64,000 bases of DNA from Chamaea fasciata (GCA_029207755.1 JARCOQ010000006.1:68732093-68796092), one strand, 5' to 3'. Positions 11,820 through 25,600 are shown, numbered from the stretch's first letter. Notes: generated from the sequence alone by a model not told the origin. Numbers and translations are program-made.

Positions 11820-12235
11820 CAAAAGTTCCAGCCCAAGCCACTGTTTTGGGGACTGAAAACAGCCAGCTGAGCTGCTGTTTCCAAGTCTCCAAAAAGTGGC
11901 ACTTAATCGTTTTTCTGAGTCCCAGAAACACTGGACTGGACCTCTGTTTCCAAGAAAAGAAAATGCAGGACTTAGTTTTTTTCTGATCTTCGCAAACATC
12001 AGGTTGTGGTTTTTGGACCCAAAATCATCCTGAGAGCTTGGTTTCAAGGCCCAAAACTGCAACACAGGCTCTATTCTCAAAAGGTGAAAACACAAGACTT
12101 AGTTTTTGCTTTTAGACCTGATCCCACAGGACTTAGTCTCCATTTTCAACTGCGGAAAATGCAGGACTTAGTCCCTTTCTTTCCCTCAGCATGTTCCAAG
12201 CACCCAAAACATGGCACTTGGCAGTTAAGAGCCAG
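11820..12235 (+). repeat. Degenerate tandem repeat (minisatellite)
   Basis: A unit of roughly 50-70 bases recurs with much divergence, marked by AAAATGCAGGACTTAGT (near 11961 and 12158), ACACAAGACTTAGTTTTTG (12090) and AAAGTGGCACTTAATCG / AACATGGCACTTGGCAG at the two ends. Open frames across it are by-products of the repeat. Confidence 0.6.
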
Positions 12236-12629
12236 CACTGCAACTCTGTGGCCCCATGTGTGATGTAGTGGTGGGCAGCGGGAATGGAGTGTTGCCCGCC
12301 CACCACCTCAGATCCAGGGTACGGGAAGTGCTTGGGAACTGGGATGGAGGCACCCTCCGTGCACGGTGGGTACCATCCTGTGTCTCTGTGGGGCAGCACT
12401 AGCATATGTGGGGAATGACTTTATGGAAGCTTATTTCACCTGCACACAGAAGAAGAGCTGCAACACCTCCCACCCTGCCCGGGAACGCAGCCCAGCCAGG
12501 TACACCCGTTTCCAGGGGAAAAGCCCTCGCTCACACCTCACACTCCTCCAGGGGTACCATGTCCCCAACCCACCAAAACACCCCCAGGAGGAACCTCCCG
12601 CTTGTCCCCAACCTCTGTCAGAGGAAACT

Positions 12630-13420
12630 CCCTCACCCGCTCCCAAACTTCCCCCGGGGAAAGCCCCGGGCGGCAGCAGCAGCAGTTGCTGTCCTTCCCA
12701 GCCCGTGCTGCCTCCAGGACTCACCCAGAGCCGCAGGAACCCCCGCCACTGCCCAACCCGCGCCGGGAACAGTAGGGCCCCCGGCCCAAACAGCGGGATG
12801 GGGCTGTCCCCGCTTCCCCTCGGTCCCGGAACTCCTTGCCCGGCCCGCGGCAGCTTCTACCCCCACCGGCCCGGGGAGGCTCGGGCCGTGAACTGCCCCG
12901 GTCCCCGCCAAGGCTCTCGACTCCCGCCACCCCTCACCTGCTCGTGTAGCCACTGCCACTCCCTCCGTGCTGAGCGCGGAATGAAAAGACACGCTTTTTG
13001 TGGCCCTACGCAGGCACCGCCCGGCCCGGCCTGACCCCGCCTCGCTCCGGTCCCGCCCCGGGCCCGATACCGGCCCAGCCACAGACCGACCCCGCCCCGA
13101 TACCGACACCGGTCCCGCTGCCGGCCCGCCCCCTGACCTGCCCCGCCCCAGAGCCCCCGAGCATCTGTGCGGGCGTCCCGGCTTCACCGTCCGGGCCTCT
13201 GTACGAGAATCCGAGCTCGGGGCTGCCCCGGTAGAGGCGGGGGCCGCGCTCCCGCCGCTGTCCGTGCCGGCGCCCTGAACGCGGCGGCGGCCCTGCTGTG
13301 GGACTCTCCTCGGGGAAGCTGACAGCCCATGGCCCCGGCGATCCCTTCGCCCGGCAGCCGGGGAACCCAAAGGAAAGGGTGGGGACTCACGGAACCGTGA
13401 GGGGACCCCGGTGTCCAACG
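12630..13420. promoter_or_regulatory. Large GC-rich/CpG-rich block
   Basis: A second CpG-dense block closes the cassette on its right side. At 13030-13140 it contains imperfect CCCGCCCC/GATACCG repeats. Long open frames on both strands (up to 261 codons on the minus strand) have Gly/Arg/Pro/Ala-rich, low-complexity composition typical of GC-rich DNA, so I do not call a protein. It may act as a bidirectional promoter or be a GC-rich satellite-like insertion. Confidence 0.4.
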
Positions 13421-13429
13421 TGAGGGGGC

Positions 13430-13790
13430 CGCCTCTTTTCCGCCCAGCGCCTCGGCCCGGCCCGCGCCGCCTTCAGAGAGCCGAGCCGAGTTCGGCCGAA
13501 GGCACGAGCGGCTCCGAGTTCGGCCGAACCGAACCGAGCTCAGCCGAACCCGGCCTCCTGCCCTTGTGACCATTAATGAGTGCGTGCGATGGGCTTTTAG
13601 ATCAAAGCGTTTTCCCTGTTTATCTTCCCTCTTCTGTTTTCCTCTTGCCTTCCCTGTGCTGTTTCAGCCCGATTAACTTCATACCCCAAAACTGCCTTAG
13701 CTTCTCTTTACCCTCCAGTAAATCCCCTTTTCGCCGCTTCTCTCATGTCCTTCTCTTCACCATATTCCTTAAACCACTCCTGACCTGTAA
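13430..13790 (+). mobile_element. LTR-like repeat, plus orientation (right arm of inverted pair)
   Basis: This is the plus-oriented partner of 7812-8200. It consists of a GC-rich block with CCGAGTTCGGCCGAACCGAA units, then GACCATTAATGAG, GATGGGCTTTTAGATC and TTTCAGCCCGATTAAC, with a 3' T/C-rich end. The left copy's AATAAA reads AGTAAA here. With its partner it brackets about 5.3 kb of GC-rich DNA. Two solo LTRs in opposite orientation are the simplest reading. Confidence 0.6.
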
Positions 13791-15660
13791 GCTTTGTTAT
13801 CTTATTTCCCCAAGTCTTGGCTTAAAATGATAAAACAGAAATAATTCTCTCTTATTAATAACGTATTTTTCACCTCTGGATATGCCTGAACAGCACATCC
13901 CCAAAGGATTGTACTGACTCTTCCTACCAGAACTGTATTTCAGTATTTTTCTGACCAACACCAAATCTAAGGCCACCTCAGCTGAACAGCAAAACCAAAT
14001 GTGCATCCACAGTGATAAACGTGTCTGTGCTCTGCATAGTGTTGTGTACACCCTGCCAAGGTCATAGGACAGGACCTGCTGCTGCCACCTCACTGAACAT
14101 GTCACAAGCACATCAATCACCCTCCTGACACTATTGCTCCCAGAGATTTTCCTTTTTCCAGGGTCCAGAACTCATCAAGAGGAGTGAGAAAATGCTGTTG
14201 GCGTAAGGAGCTGCATAGTTCATGGGAAGGTCCTCGCTGCACAAGTGACATAAATGGCACAGGGAGCATTTAAACCAAACCATGTGACAAAAAGCCTCGT
14301 TTAGTTCAGAGAGAGGCTGGATCCCTCTAAGGAAATCCACTGAAATGATAAGCTAAGTAACAGAAATTCACTGTTTGGCTGTGGCCACCATCTTCTGGTA
14401 TGCAATGTTATTTCATTATCCCGAATAGTCACAGGCCAAAACAAAGAAAGGCATTTTAAATCCTAAGCTTATGGAGTGTAAGTGCAAATGAGATGAAATT
14501 AGACAAAATCTGCTTGTAGCAACTTGTAAATTACTTTTCAATCACTGAATAATTATTTTTGTAATGCTGGCGTTGAACTACAATCGTGTGAACTCACCAA
14601 TACAGGCTGCTCTGGCTTGTTGTAATATTGCCTTTAAACAGAGAAAGATTATCTTGGGCACCTCAAATAAGGTGAGAAAGAAAAAAAAATTAAAATGTCA
14701 CAGAAAGGACAGGACAGCGACTGCTGAAGCACCTGGTCACCAGGGAAACGTACAAATTCAGGTAAGATATAGACTATAATCACTGTTTCTGTGATTAATG
14801 GCTTCGGGTCCAAACTCAAGTGACCCCCATTTCTTCTGCCACCTCTCTGTCCTTGCTGTTTCCTTGAATGCCCCATAATACTCTGGAATAAATTCTTCCC
14901 CTGCTCTTGTCTGTATTTGTCAGAAATGGTTCATTTAGACAGCACAGCATTCACAGAGAACCAACCACACAGCAGTCACAGCATCATTTCACTCACCCTA
15001 AAATCCTGGCCAACAGCATCAGGTCTTGTCCTATCCCAGACCTGTCTTCCAGCAGTTTTCAGTCCCAATTCAGCAACACAAGAGAAATGGAAAAGATTCA
15101 AGTCTTGAACATTAGATGGTGAAAGAAAGGGCTTATTTTAGGAAGAGTGGATGTACAAAGAGGATTGGAGAACCTGCTTGGAAACACCTCTTTTCCATAT
15201 GGGCTGTGGAAGAAATTATTTAATATTCCAATACTTCCACTTGGAGGCGTGCTCTGCTGCTTCAAGGAACTTTCATTTGCAGCTGGAAGGCAACTGTCAT
15301 TTAATTCCTACCTCTTAACCAAGAATTATTTTTATTTCTGCCCTCTGTACTCCCTTGTCCCTAACCATTTTCCTAGGCAGGATTATAAACCGTATGTTGA
15401 AATAACACACTTACTCCAACCTGAGGAGCTTCTATCAGTACCTTGACCTTTACTTTCTGAATTCACATCCCAGTAACCTGATTTTGGGCAGTGTAAAGTT
15501 TTACAATTTGATTTACTCCATACAATTTCTAGGCAACATGTTCTGCACATTCCTTCCTCTCAAGTGTTTGTTACCTGCATAAGACAAACGCAGCTGAGGT
15601 AAGCCACAGATACCAGGTAAAAACAACTACTGCAAGAGGACAATGAACTGTGCAGAGATT
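13791..15660. other. Non-coding stretch, no gene recognised
   Basis: AT-rich sequence without credible exons on either strand, lying beyond the probable RASSF6 3' end. Open frames here are short and have no family resemblance. Confidence 0.6.
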
Positions 15661-15663
15661 TGT

Positions 15664-15669
15664 TTTATT
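15664..15669 (-). terminator. RASSF6: Candidate RASSF6 polyadenylation signal
   Basis: TTTATT on the plus strand reads AATAAA on the minus strand, about 0.95 kb past the RASSF6 stop codon. A nearer alternative is at 15883-15888. Which is used cannot be told from sequence. Confidence 0.35.
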
Positions 15670-16622
15670 TACATCTCTATAATCTGAGCTCTAACATTCA
15701 ACACAAGTCAGCCAGAAAGGATCTAACAGTTGGCTACTGTGCCCTGTGTGGGGCTGGGCTGGACCCAAACTGCGTCCCTGGGGAGGCTATGACCCCAACC
15801 CCCCGTGGCTGTAACTCCCGGCCTCTTACTGAGCACTTCTCAATTTCCTTTCAAGCAGAAAATGCACGAAGGAACACAATCATTTATTCCAACTACAAAA
15901 ACCACTGAGATGCCTTTCAGGACCCAACAGTGTTTAGCCAGTTCTTACTTTGCAGTTCACAAGATATTTCAGCAATAAATTCCCTGTCATTGCTAAGAGC
16001 TGAGCAGTTACTAAGTGGGAGGGTTTCTAGTTATGTTTTTCTGGTTTTTAACAGGAGCTCAAAGCTTAAGCAGTTTCAGCATCCACCAGCCTGAAGCCAG
16101 TGGATTTCAGGCATCTTGCATGGATATTTTATAACTCAAATTCTACCTGCAGTCTTAAATACACAAATATCTTCTGCCACTTGGCTCTACTGAAAAGCTT
16201 TCTGCTAATATATTAATGCTAATATTTCTCTAACAGAGGGATAACCATGTTCCTAATTTGCATCTTTCTATCAGCACACTGGTTATTGCAGTATTTGTCT
16301 ACACCAGCCTCTTGGCACCAGGTCACGCATCAGCAGGACTCAAATCCTTGGGCTTTTCAGGGGATTTTTTGCCTAAGCTCCAAGCCAGATTCAGCATCTG
16401 TTGTTTGGGTGATGTAGTGCATCTCCTTAGGTGGTTCCAGCCTGCACCCCAGCACCGCAGGAGTGAGGGCAGTTGCAGTTGTTTAATGATGAAGAGAGAC
16501 CTCCTCACTTGGTGCTCCCTGAGGCTGAAGCACTCCTCAGTCCCAGCCCAGCAAGGACTGCCCTTCAGCAGCCCAGGCGTTCAGGAGGAGCCATTCCTGG
16601 GTGTTCCCAAGGGGCCATCCCA

Positions 16623-19600
16623 TCATACCGTAGTCTCTGTTTTTTTAACTCTTCGACTGTGAAGGTGTTGCTGGATCAGCCTCCTCTCTCTTACGTACCT
16701 GAGAGGGAGAATGCAAACTTTCAACCCAAATTCCAATGAGCTGGTCAAATGGCAATGAGAATTTTCCCAACACAGGCAAGTTTGGTATTTTCTAAACATC
16801 TTCTGGACACTTTGATTCAACATGATTATCAGCCCATTATCCAGTAACAGATCTATGGTTGCTGTAGGCTCTTAGTGCTCTTGGACTCAGGGGCTCACAA
16901 ATATGGGATCCCTTCTGGTTTGTACCTGTGGGGCATTTTGAGCTACTGCCAGGGGGATTCCTGTCATTAACCTCAAGTTTTAAAGGGACATCTGCACTGA
17001 TATTGCTTAAATGCTACAGAACCAAAACAGTAACGTGTGTGTTGCATTTATTCTTTCCAAGGGAGTACACAGCAGCAAGTACAAACTGAGGAACCAGTCA
17101 AAGGCTCAGAAAGCAAACAGCAAACAAAGTAAAGAGAAGTTACCCTGAGGGTCCAAATTTTCTGAAGACCTCACTCTGTGTGTAGTGAGTAATTCTGGAA
17201 TCTTTCAGAGCAACAGGATAGAGAAAGGATTACAAACCCTCCCACTCCCTTCAGCCTTCCCATCACAGTGTTCTATCTGCACTCTGCTACATCCATATGT
17301 TCTCCTCATGAGCCAGGCCACAATTGTACAGATTGCCCTGGACTCCGTGGCACCTCATTTTATGTCTGTTTACCTTGCAACTGTCTGCTGAATCTCCTGC
17401 TTCTCTTCTTCATTTATTCTGTGCAGAATCGATTCCAAAAAGGGAAGATGAAATGAAATGTACTGAGCAACCTAACAAGGAGAAGACAAGAAAGGCACTA
17501 ACTATGGCCATTGAGAAAAATTCCATGAACTATAAGAAGCGAGGATATACATACATCACTGCTAATCTCTTCGACATCCCCATCCATGAGGAAAAACTTG
17601 GCAATCTTCTCAGAGGGCCCCTGCAGCAGCCTGTGCAGCAAGGGAACATCTCCACTCCTCAACTGCTTCTTTTCTGAAATTTATAAGCAATGTCATAAAA
17701 CATGGACCATCCCGCAGGGGCTCTATCTACCACCTGCAGTCATGTGCCTTTTTTTCTGACACGGATCCCATACTGACTCAAGTGCAATTACCAGATACCT
17801 AACAGGTCCCTAACATTGTGCCTTTTATAGTATCTTCTCCCTCAGTTCCCATTAATAAAGATAAAATCTCCCTTTTCCTGGAAAAGTAAGAGTGCTTTTC
17901 TTTTCCTGAAAAAGTAAAACTGCTATGGAAGTAAACCTTTTCCACTGAACGAGTACTTTGAATTCAGCATATGCAATCCAAAGCTGACAGCTGAAAGGGC
18001 CCAGGATACAATTATTCAGCTTTTCCTTTCCAGAGGAGACATCTCTGAAGGGTCCCTGAGAAGGCAAAATACCACACCACACACACAGTGCATTAACAAG
18101 AACAGAGGCCTGAACGAGTCCTGTTACTCCAAGGGACACATTCCACACACACACACAGAGAATGATTAGAGATGAAGTGATCAGGCAGCAGTGGCTGGCT
18201 TACCTCCAGACGCATGGACAACATAAAGTGCGAATTCATGGGGGCTGTTTTCTATCTGTGAAAAAAAAAGAAAATCCATTCAGACTCACAGATCTTCCCA
18301 GCACTTCCCTCTCAGCACATTCTCCCTGTGTGTATCAGCTCAGAGATTTGGATCAGGGTCTGAGACAGGGATCCAGTTTGTAGAAGAGTTAAAAGATCCT
18401 GGACCTGGATAAAACAGGAAGCTGTGCTGCCATATTCACTGTCCCTTGTGCCAGCCCCAACCCTTGTGTTCCCATGCTGCCCAAATCAGTAACACACTGT
18501 AACCCCAGATCTTTCCTGCCTGGTTTCCTTGCAGCATCCTTAACTACTTCATATAGCTTACTTCTCCCATCACATGTAGGTCAAACGGCAGAGCTTCTGA
18601 ACATTTACTTTGCCATTTATTCCCTACAACTTTACACCCTGCTCTGTAATTCCCTTCCTTATTACTCCTAGAAGTTAAGTTTTCCTTCCAAGACACTCCC
18701 AAGTCTTACTAACTACATGAAGTAATTCTGAAATAGTGAAGTCTCTAGACAAGTTAAATAGGAATTTTAAGACCATTAAAGTACAAATTAAACACTAAGC
18801 AGCCATGCAAAATCAAGATATTTGAGAAATACGCAGTAGTAGGAGCAAAGCTATTTTTGACCACACACAGCCGTGTTGGTGGGAGCCGGTTCCAAGGAAA
18901 TTCCAAGGGGGGGAAAAAAAAAAAAAAAAAGGAGTACTTTCTGACACTATGGCACTGACCTTGAGCAGTACGTTTAAGTCTAACTTTCCGCATCTTTCCA
19001 TATGCCTGGTTCTAAGAGAAAGCAGGTCCCAGACACTGGCGCTATTTCGCGTTTTACGCCAGGCGCAGTTCCCGGCGCAGTTCGCGGGAGGGCAGCACGG
19101 CCACAGACGACGCGCGGCCTTTGCCCGCCCTGGCAGCTCCGGGAACGAGGCGTCTAGAGAAGCGGCTCCGCAATTCTCCGACCGCCGCACACCGTGCGCC
19201 CAGTGTAACTTTTCTGGCCTCTGAGGGCCATGAAACACTAATAAAATAAACCCAACCCATGCATTTTTAAAATTGCCCATGTGGGTTTTCTTTACACGCT
19301 ACTCCATGCACTATCCCCACCCAGTTATTCCTCATCTTTACCGCAGCGCTGGAGTGCACATCGGAACGAACATTTCCAGAACACGGCCACACTTCCTCCT
19401 GGCCAGCAGACTTACCTTGAACTTACGAAGTAACTGTTCTATCACTTGTCTGGTTCTCATCTGGCTGTTGATTCTTATTTTGGTTTCTGATCCAAAAGCT
19501 GGAGTGAAAACTGACGTCTGGGAACAAGTGGAGTCACACCATGGCGTGAGCATAAGGGAAGGCTCACTGGACAGGGCTCCCTGTCCCTGAGGTGACAAAG

Positions 19601-22600
19601 GCAAGCCTAAAATTTCCTACCTCATGGTTGTAGAAGTGGCCATTGATTGAGAACCTGTGAGTTTCTACTTCTGTCCTGGTTATCGTGGGGAGCTTGGTCC
19701 TCTTGCGCAGGGCTGTGGCATCACTGCTGGTCCGTGGCAGGGTGGCACAGTCGAGCTCCTCCTCCCTCCTGGACTTCAGCGTGTGACTTTCGTAATATGG
19801 ATAACCTGGACAGAATAAAACCACACATCATGTGCAGCTGCTCGCCACTCCCTGCCAACTGGGAGGTAGAGGAAAGAGGCTCTCGGTGAAGGGCTTTATT
19901 TACTATTTATCATTTGGAGAGGTGGGGGGAGGGTGGAGCAGGAAAGGAACAAGGCATAGGCATACAATGAAGAATAGGCTGATTGCAGTGGTTGTAGTTT
20001 GCTGATTTGTTCCCTTGGGATTGATTTCTTTTATCAAAGCACAGCTTATTCCCGCAGGATGTTCACCAAGTCACCTGCACAGCACAGTTGGCCCTAACCA
20101 GCCCTAGGGCGGTGTTTCCCCAGCTTGTGGTACGTGTTACACCGAGCAAAGAGATTTCCCTTTGCTGGTAGGGAAGGTCTGATGTGTGAGATTCCTTTTG
20201 CACTGTCACAGAACACAGAATCTTTTGTTAACATGAAGGCACCAATACTAACTTTGCTCAAGGTCTGGCTGTTCCTCGGTAGACTTCAGTGTATCCCCGC
20301 TAATGTGATAGAGGTCATCAAATTCTCCCCAGCGAGTCATTCCCCTGAAAGACCAAACATGTAGTTATCACTGATTGCTTCGCATTAACTCAGCGATTTC
20401 AGTTTATCCTGTGGCCAGTGGTCATGTAATACATTCCTATCCCTGCTCAACCTACAGGCTTCAGCATGGTAATTTTAGTTTAAGTCATAATAAAATCAGG
20501 TATTAAAATATGGTATGACCAGGGATCCCAAATGTAACACATCCAATTTTCAGAACCTGCTGAACATCAACCAGGACATAACTTAAACAACTTGAAGTAA
20601 TTCCTGATCTGTTTCACATCAACACCCTGGATTAATCACGCTCAGACTACCAGGCAGGCACACAAAACACATATATTGTTTAATAGTTACAGAACACAGG
20701 TCTGTTACACAGCGTAAATTACACACAGGCTGTCCAAACCAGCACTAATAAAGGCAGCAGGAAGTTCCATCCAGCCTTTCAGAAAAAACTATATTCATGT
20801 CAATATTTCCATAAATCATTAACTCTTCAGCATACGGTCTTCAGCCAGTTACTGCTCTGACTGAGAATAAATGAATCTGTAGCCCAATATTAAAAATTAG
20901 TTCCATATGTGTGTGTGTATATATGTATTTTATATATATATCCAACAATATTCAGCTATCCCCAATTTACATGCCAAACAAGATCTTGGTTGTATTCCAC
21001 ACATTTACCAAGTTCATTTAAGATCAGACAGCCAAGCTGCTCTGCATACCTTAAAACATGTCAGGGCAGCCCCACGTTTCTGGCATCATGAGTTAAATGT
21101 TTACTTTAGGATACAGATTTCCACCAGTCAGAAGTTTTTTAAGAACGGCTCTGCAGGCCACGTGCACCCCATACCAGCAGACCTGGTCAGGGTAAACCGA
21201 GAGCCAGATCTGCCTGAAGTTCAGGTTCTTTCCTAGTTATTCCTGTGAAAATTCATCCCTGAATTTCAACAGCCAAGGATGGGGAAGAAGACTTTACTGG
21301 AACTCCACAGCTGCAAAGGTGGCAGAATTAAATCCCCACTTCCAACATGTTCCACATGCAATCCAAGACAATAAGTAATTAGAAAAATAAACTCCACAAT
21401 ACACAATTTATCAGGGAGTCATTCAGGGTGAACGTTGGCTCTGCCTCTGTATTACAAGATTCAGATGCAGGTCACCAAATTCACCAACCAAGGCTGAAGA
21501 AACAGTGTTCAAAACAAAGAAAAAGTACACTGAGTACCCACATCAGCTGAGTACAAGACAATGGGATATAAAATGTTATTGGCAGCAGCTGGAACAGCTG
21601 GTCTGTGGGAATTTTAAGGGGTTCTTAGAGTAAATTTTGCACGGACAAAGCCGGTATTCATTCCCTGACTTGAACTTCATCTGAGCAGCAATGGTTCCAC
21701 ACCTCACATACCTGGGAATGTAAGCTGGGACAGACAATCCCTCAGCACTTACCTACCTGATTTTGGCTTCATGCTCCAGTGTGTGCACCAACATGAGGCC
21801 TTTCAGGGGCTACCAGTATCAGGTGTACGTGGAAACATGTAGGGTTTGTTTGGGTCTTCTCTGATATTTTTGTATACATCAATTTCCCAGTCCTTGTATA
21901 GGAATAGCCAGTCCCCATGAAAAAGAGCAGCCTCTTCCACCTCCTCAGCCTGAGGGCCAAACACAGATACTACAAACACACCCCTTTCTGCCCAGCAGAA
22001 GCTGTTGAAAGGCTCTGCTGTCCAGCCACCATCATGACCTTTAGGGAATCTGGGATATCCAGTGCAGCCAGCCATATCCATTGAAGTCACAACATGAGCT
22101 ATCTTGCAATGCTAGCCTCCTTAGGGAAGTTCATACGTTACCTTTTACTAGGGAAAAAACCCACATTCTCTGTTGACTTCAGGGTTACAAAAGAGGGTAT
22201 CTGCTTCTCATCCTGAATTTTTAATCGGATAGCATGTCGCACTCCCCAGAATACTGAGAGGATTCCTTCAATGAATGGTGAGCTTCCTTCTTGCTGGAGA
22301 AAAACAGTGAAATAGTTAGTGCTGCATAATAACAGAATGAAAATAATCAACTAATAATAATCTATCTCCTCTCTAAGTAACAGGAATACAACGAAATCAC
22401 TGCGGCTGACACAGCCCTCCAACAGATTACTTGGAGAACGTGTAACCTCAGTTTTAAGGAATTTCTAAAACAGCCAAAGCTGCAGGCTGATCTGATCAGT
22501 TCAGGAAACCAGTTCTGGTTTATTATATTAGATGGAATATGTCATGCAATAAAAACACCCAGCAAGTGCTGGAGTCCAGTGCTGTGAGAAGAGAGCACTA

Positions 22601-25600
22601 ATTTGTGATCTCCAGATTAGTGGAGTTTCTCACTCCTAAATCCTTACCTGATTATATGTCAGCTGTAGATTCTCTTGATCTGAATAGTAAGAGTTATAAT
22701 TCTTCAGAAGAGAACTGAGCTGCTCTCTAGAATAAAGATCATAATGAAAAAATATTTTTTAACATGTCTGTAAAATGCAGGTGATATGTGGCAGGGTAAC
22801 ACCCCATAACTGTGCTACCCACATCATCCTTGTATAGGTTTATTTATGATCCATACATCATTTTCTGCGAGTAAAGTTTTGTCAAGTTACTGGGTTGCTC
22901 CTAAGTAGCTTCTTGAAAGACCCAGAGGAAATTAATTAGTTAGTCCCACATGACCTTAGTAACACGGCCCCAGAACAGCTCGTACTTTGTACCTCTCTAG
23001 CAGTCATGAGGAGGAAGCAAACAGAACAACATCCCCGTGCACCAATGTTGCAGGCTACTTTAACTAGGCTACACTTGGTTTTCCCTGCATGATGGCTTCC
23101 ATTCAGTTTTAATACTGCTGCAGATACTTTTCTTATCTCCGAACACCTACAGGATGTCGAACATTTCTATTTCCCTCTGCTTGAAACAGAATAGATTTGC
23201 ACCACATCTTCATTGAGAGGAGAAAGGAAGATAAACAGAACTGCTGCAAACAAGCAAGGAGTCATGGAGACAAAAAGCCAGCTGCAGCTCAGGATATGGA
23301 GGGCTGAACAATGACAGAATTAATTAAAATGTATTTCAAGGCCATTGAGAATGAAACACTTCTCCACACCATTTAAAGATGACTCAGACAGTAATTCAAA
23401 CAAGCAATTCCCACCAGCAGAGGTGGTTAACCATGGGGAACAACTGCATGGAAGTGTACAAATTCTTCCTTGTGGACTAATGATTACAGTGGTTTCATGT
23501 CCTGCCTCCCAGTGAAGTGTGAAGAGACCAGGTTTGTTTCCAACTAGTGCCTGTTATTTCCACATTTGTGTGAGCTGTTGGAACAGCAGGCCCACAGATC
23601 TTACACACAGCACCTGCAAACTCTGCACCACATGTTCCTCAGAGAGCTGCTGAAGCTATTCAGAACTCATGTACCATCAGAAACACTATTACAACTCCTC
23701 CACCAATTTTAAATACAAAACTGCCTCAGAGGAACTGACAGCCCAATATGGGGACAGGCCCCAGGAATGTGGCCTTCCCTTGGGCCCAGCTGCCCCAACA
23801 CCAGAGAGGAACCAGGGACAGCCAGGAGGGCAGGTAACATGTCCAGGCTTTGCTTGGCACAGAGGGCCATGCAAAGCATGAACACGGAAAGCTTTCCCTG
23901 GCACACCTATCCCTCCCCTCTCCACTTAATAAACAGAAGAGTGTTCTGTTGCTTTAGAGAGCCTTTTCCCATGGTGAGAAGGGAAAAGACCAACTAGGCT
24001 TTTACCGAGCACGTAACATGAGGACAAGGGCTGCACCCCTAAACTCAAGGTTTATTGCATTCCCTGCTAATTCTGTGGATGTACATTTTTAAATTTACAT
24101 TACTGCAATTCCACACACAAAAATATTTTAAACTAGCTTTATCAACTGGATTCTAAACAAAAATGTTCAACCTTTACTTCAACTTACTTTGATCTTAAAT
24201 CCTCAGACTACCGGAGGCAAAACCCCTTCTTTGCTTTGGATTGAAACAGCTCATTACAGGTTCTTTGTGTCTCGTGAGCTGTGAGGGACCACATTCAGGC
24301 CATCCCACCAAAAGGGAATGCAAACAGATTTGGATAAGAATCAGATACAAGCCCAGTTCTGATCATGCTGGCTACAGGTAAGCAAGATTAAGCACGCCTT
24401 GGCCTCGTACACAGGCAAGCTCCAGATGCAATTCATGATTATCAGGCAAGTAGGAGATAGGCAGTTCTGTCTGAGAGATATTGTGACAGACCTGCTGATC
24501 CTGCTCAAGAGGTGCTTCAAACTCAAGTCTCTTTGTATTTCACAGCATTTGGCAACCATTTTATCGACAGCTGTTATTCACAAGTTCTTTTCCAAGTAGG
24601 AGGCTGGGAAGGTGAGCTCCCTCAAGATAGATTAGAAATACATGAGGGACTTGGGTCACACTCTGAGGCCCGCCTATTAGTCTTAGTTCATGTTGACTGC
24701 AAAGGCAAATAAAATCATAGACTAATAGCAGTAAGTGGTCGGGTAAGGTTCATCTCTGAAGCAGATTCTGTTTCTCAGCGCAAGATCTCAAGATTTTCAC
24801 ACAGTTTCTTGCCTTGTCTAGAAAAACTTGCCATTACCTTCCTCAGAAGTTTGTGTAAGTAAATCTTTCAGGTTTCAGCCTTGCATTAGTGCAACCCAGT
24901 GACAAACCACACAAGCAATAAGAAAAGCCCTGAGGGAGAGATTAACAGCAGGTCCCTCTGACTTGTTTCTCCTTATGTAGTAGAAATATTAAGAGAAAAA
25001 AAACAATTTTCCTTCTTTTTCCCCAGAAGGGAATATGGGCACCAACTTAGTTTTAAAAGTAGTCTTACTGTAACATATCTTCCTACTGCCCTAACCTAGA
25101 GACAGATGTGATCTCTGCTGACTTTGGTGTCTGGAAAATCAGCAGCTGTTGTGTTGCAAGTAGCTTTGTGACAACAGGCAAACACAGCCATTAATAGAAA
25201 CCAAAGCCACGTAACTGGCAGAACAACTCACCCCAAAAACATAACATGCACTGCAGATTCACCACTTTCTTCAGTAGCAAAAGCAGGATACAAAGGAACT
25301 GCAAGATCAGGTGCCCCAGTGGTAAACCACCACAGAGGCCAGGCTGCTCTCTGGAAACAGCTCACCTGTGCCCTCTCCTGCCCAAGTCCTACACACAGTC
25401 TGTGAATATTTATGGCAGTTATGCTGGAGACGCAGCAGTTCAGCCAGCCAAATCATCCCACAAGCTTTGGTCAGCTTTTTGATCCAGCCATGGTGCAATT
25501 CCCAAACAGCAAGCTTGCCCCATCAGCAAGATTTGCAGGATAGAACTGGAAGAGAAGTAGTGCAACAGCAGTTTCAAGGTACAGATGAGGGATGACAGTC

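Noticed and set aside
12633..13418. 261-codon minus-strand frame in the GC-rich block
   Set aside because: Gly/Arg/Pro/Ala-rich composition, overlapping frames on both strands and no family signature. Typical of CpG-rich DNA.
1..16000. Albumin-family (AFM/AFP) exons expected from mammalian gene order
   Set aside because: No exon with the characteristic CC-pair pattern was found. The gene is probably further left or absent.
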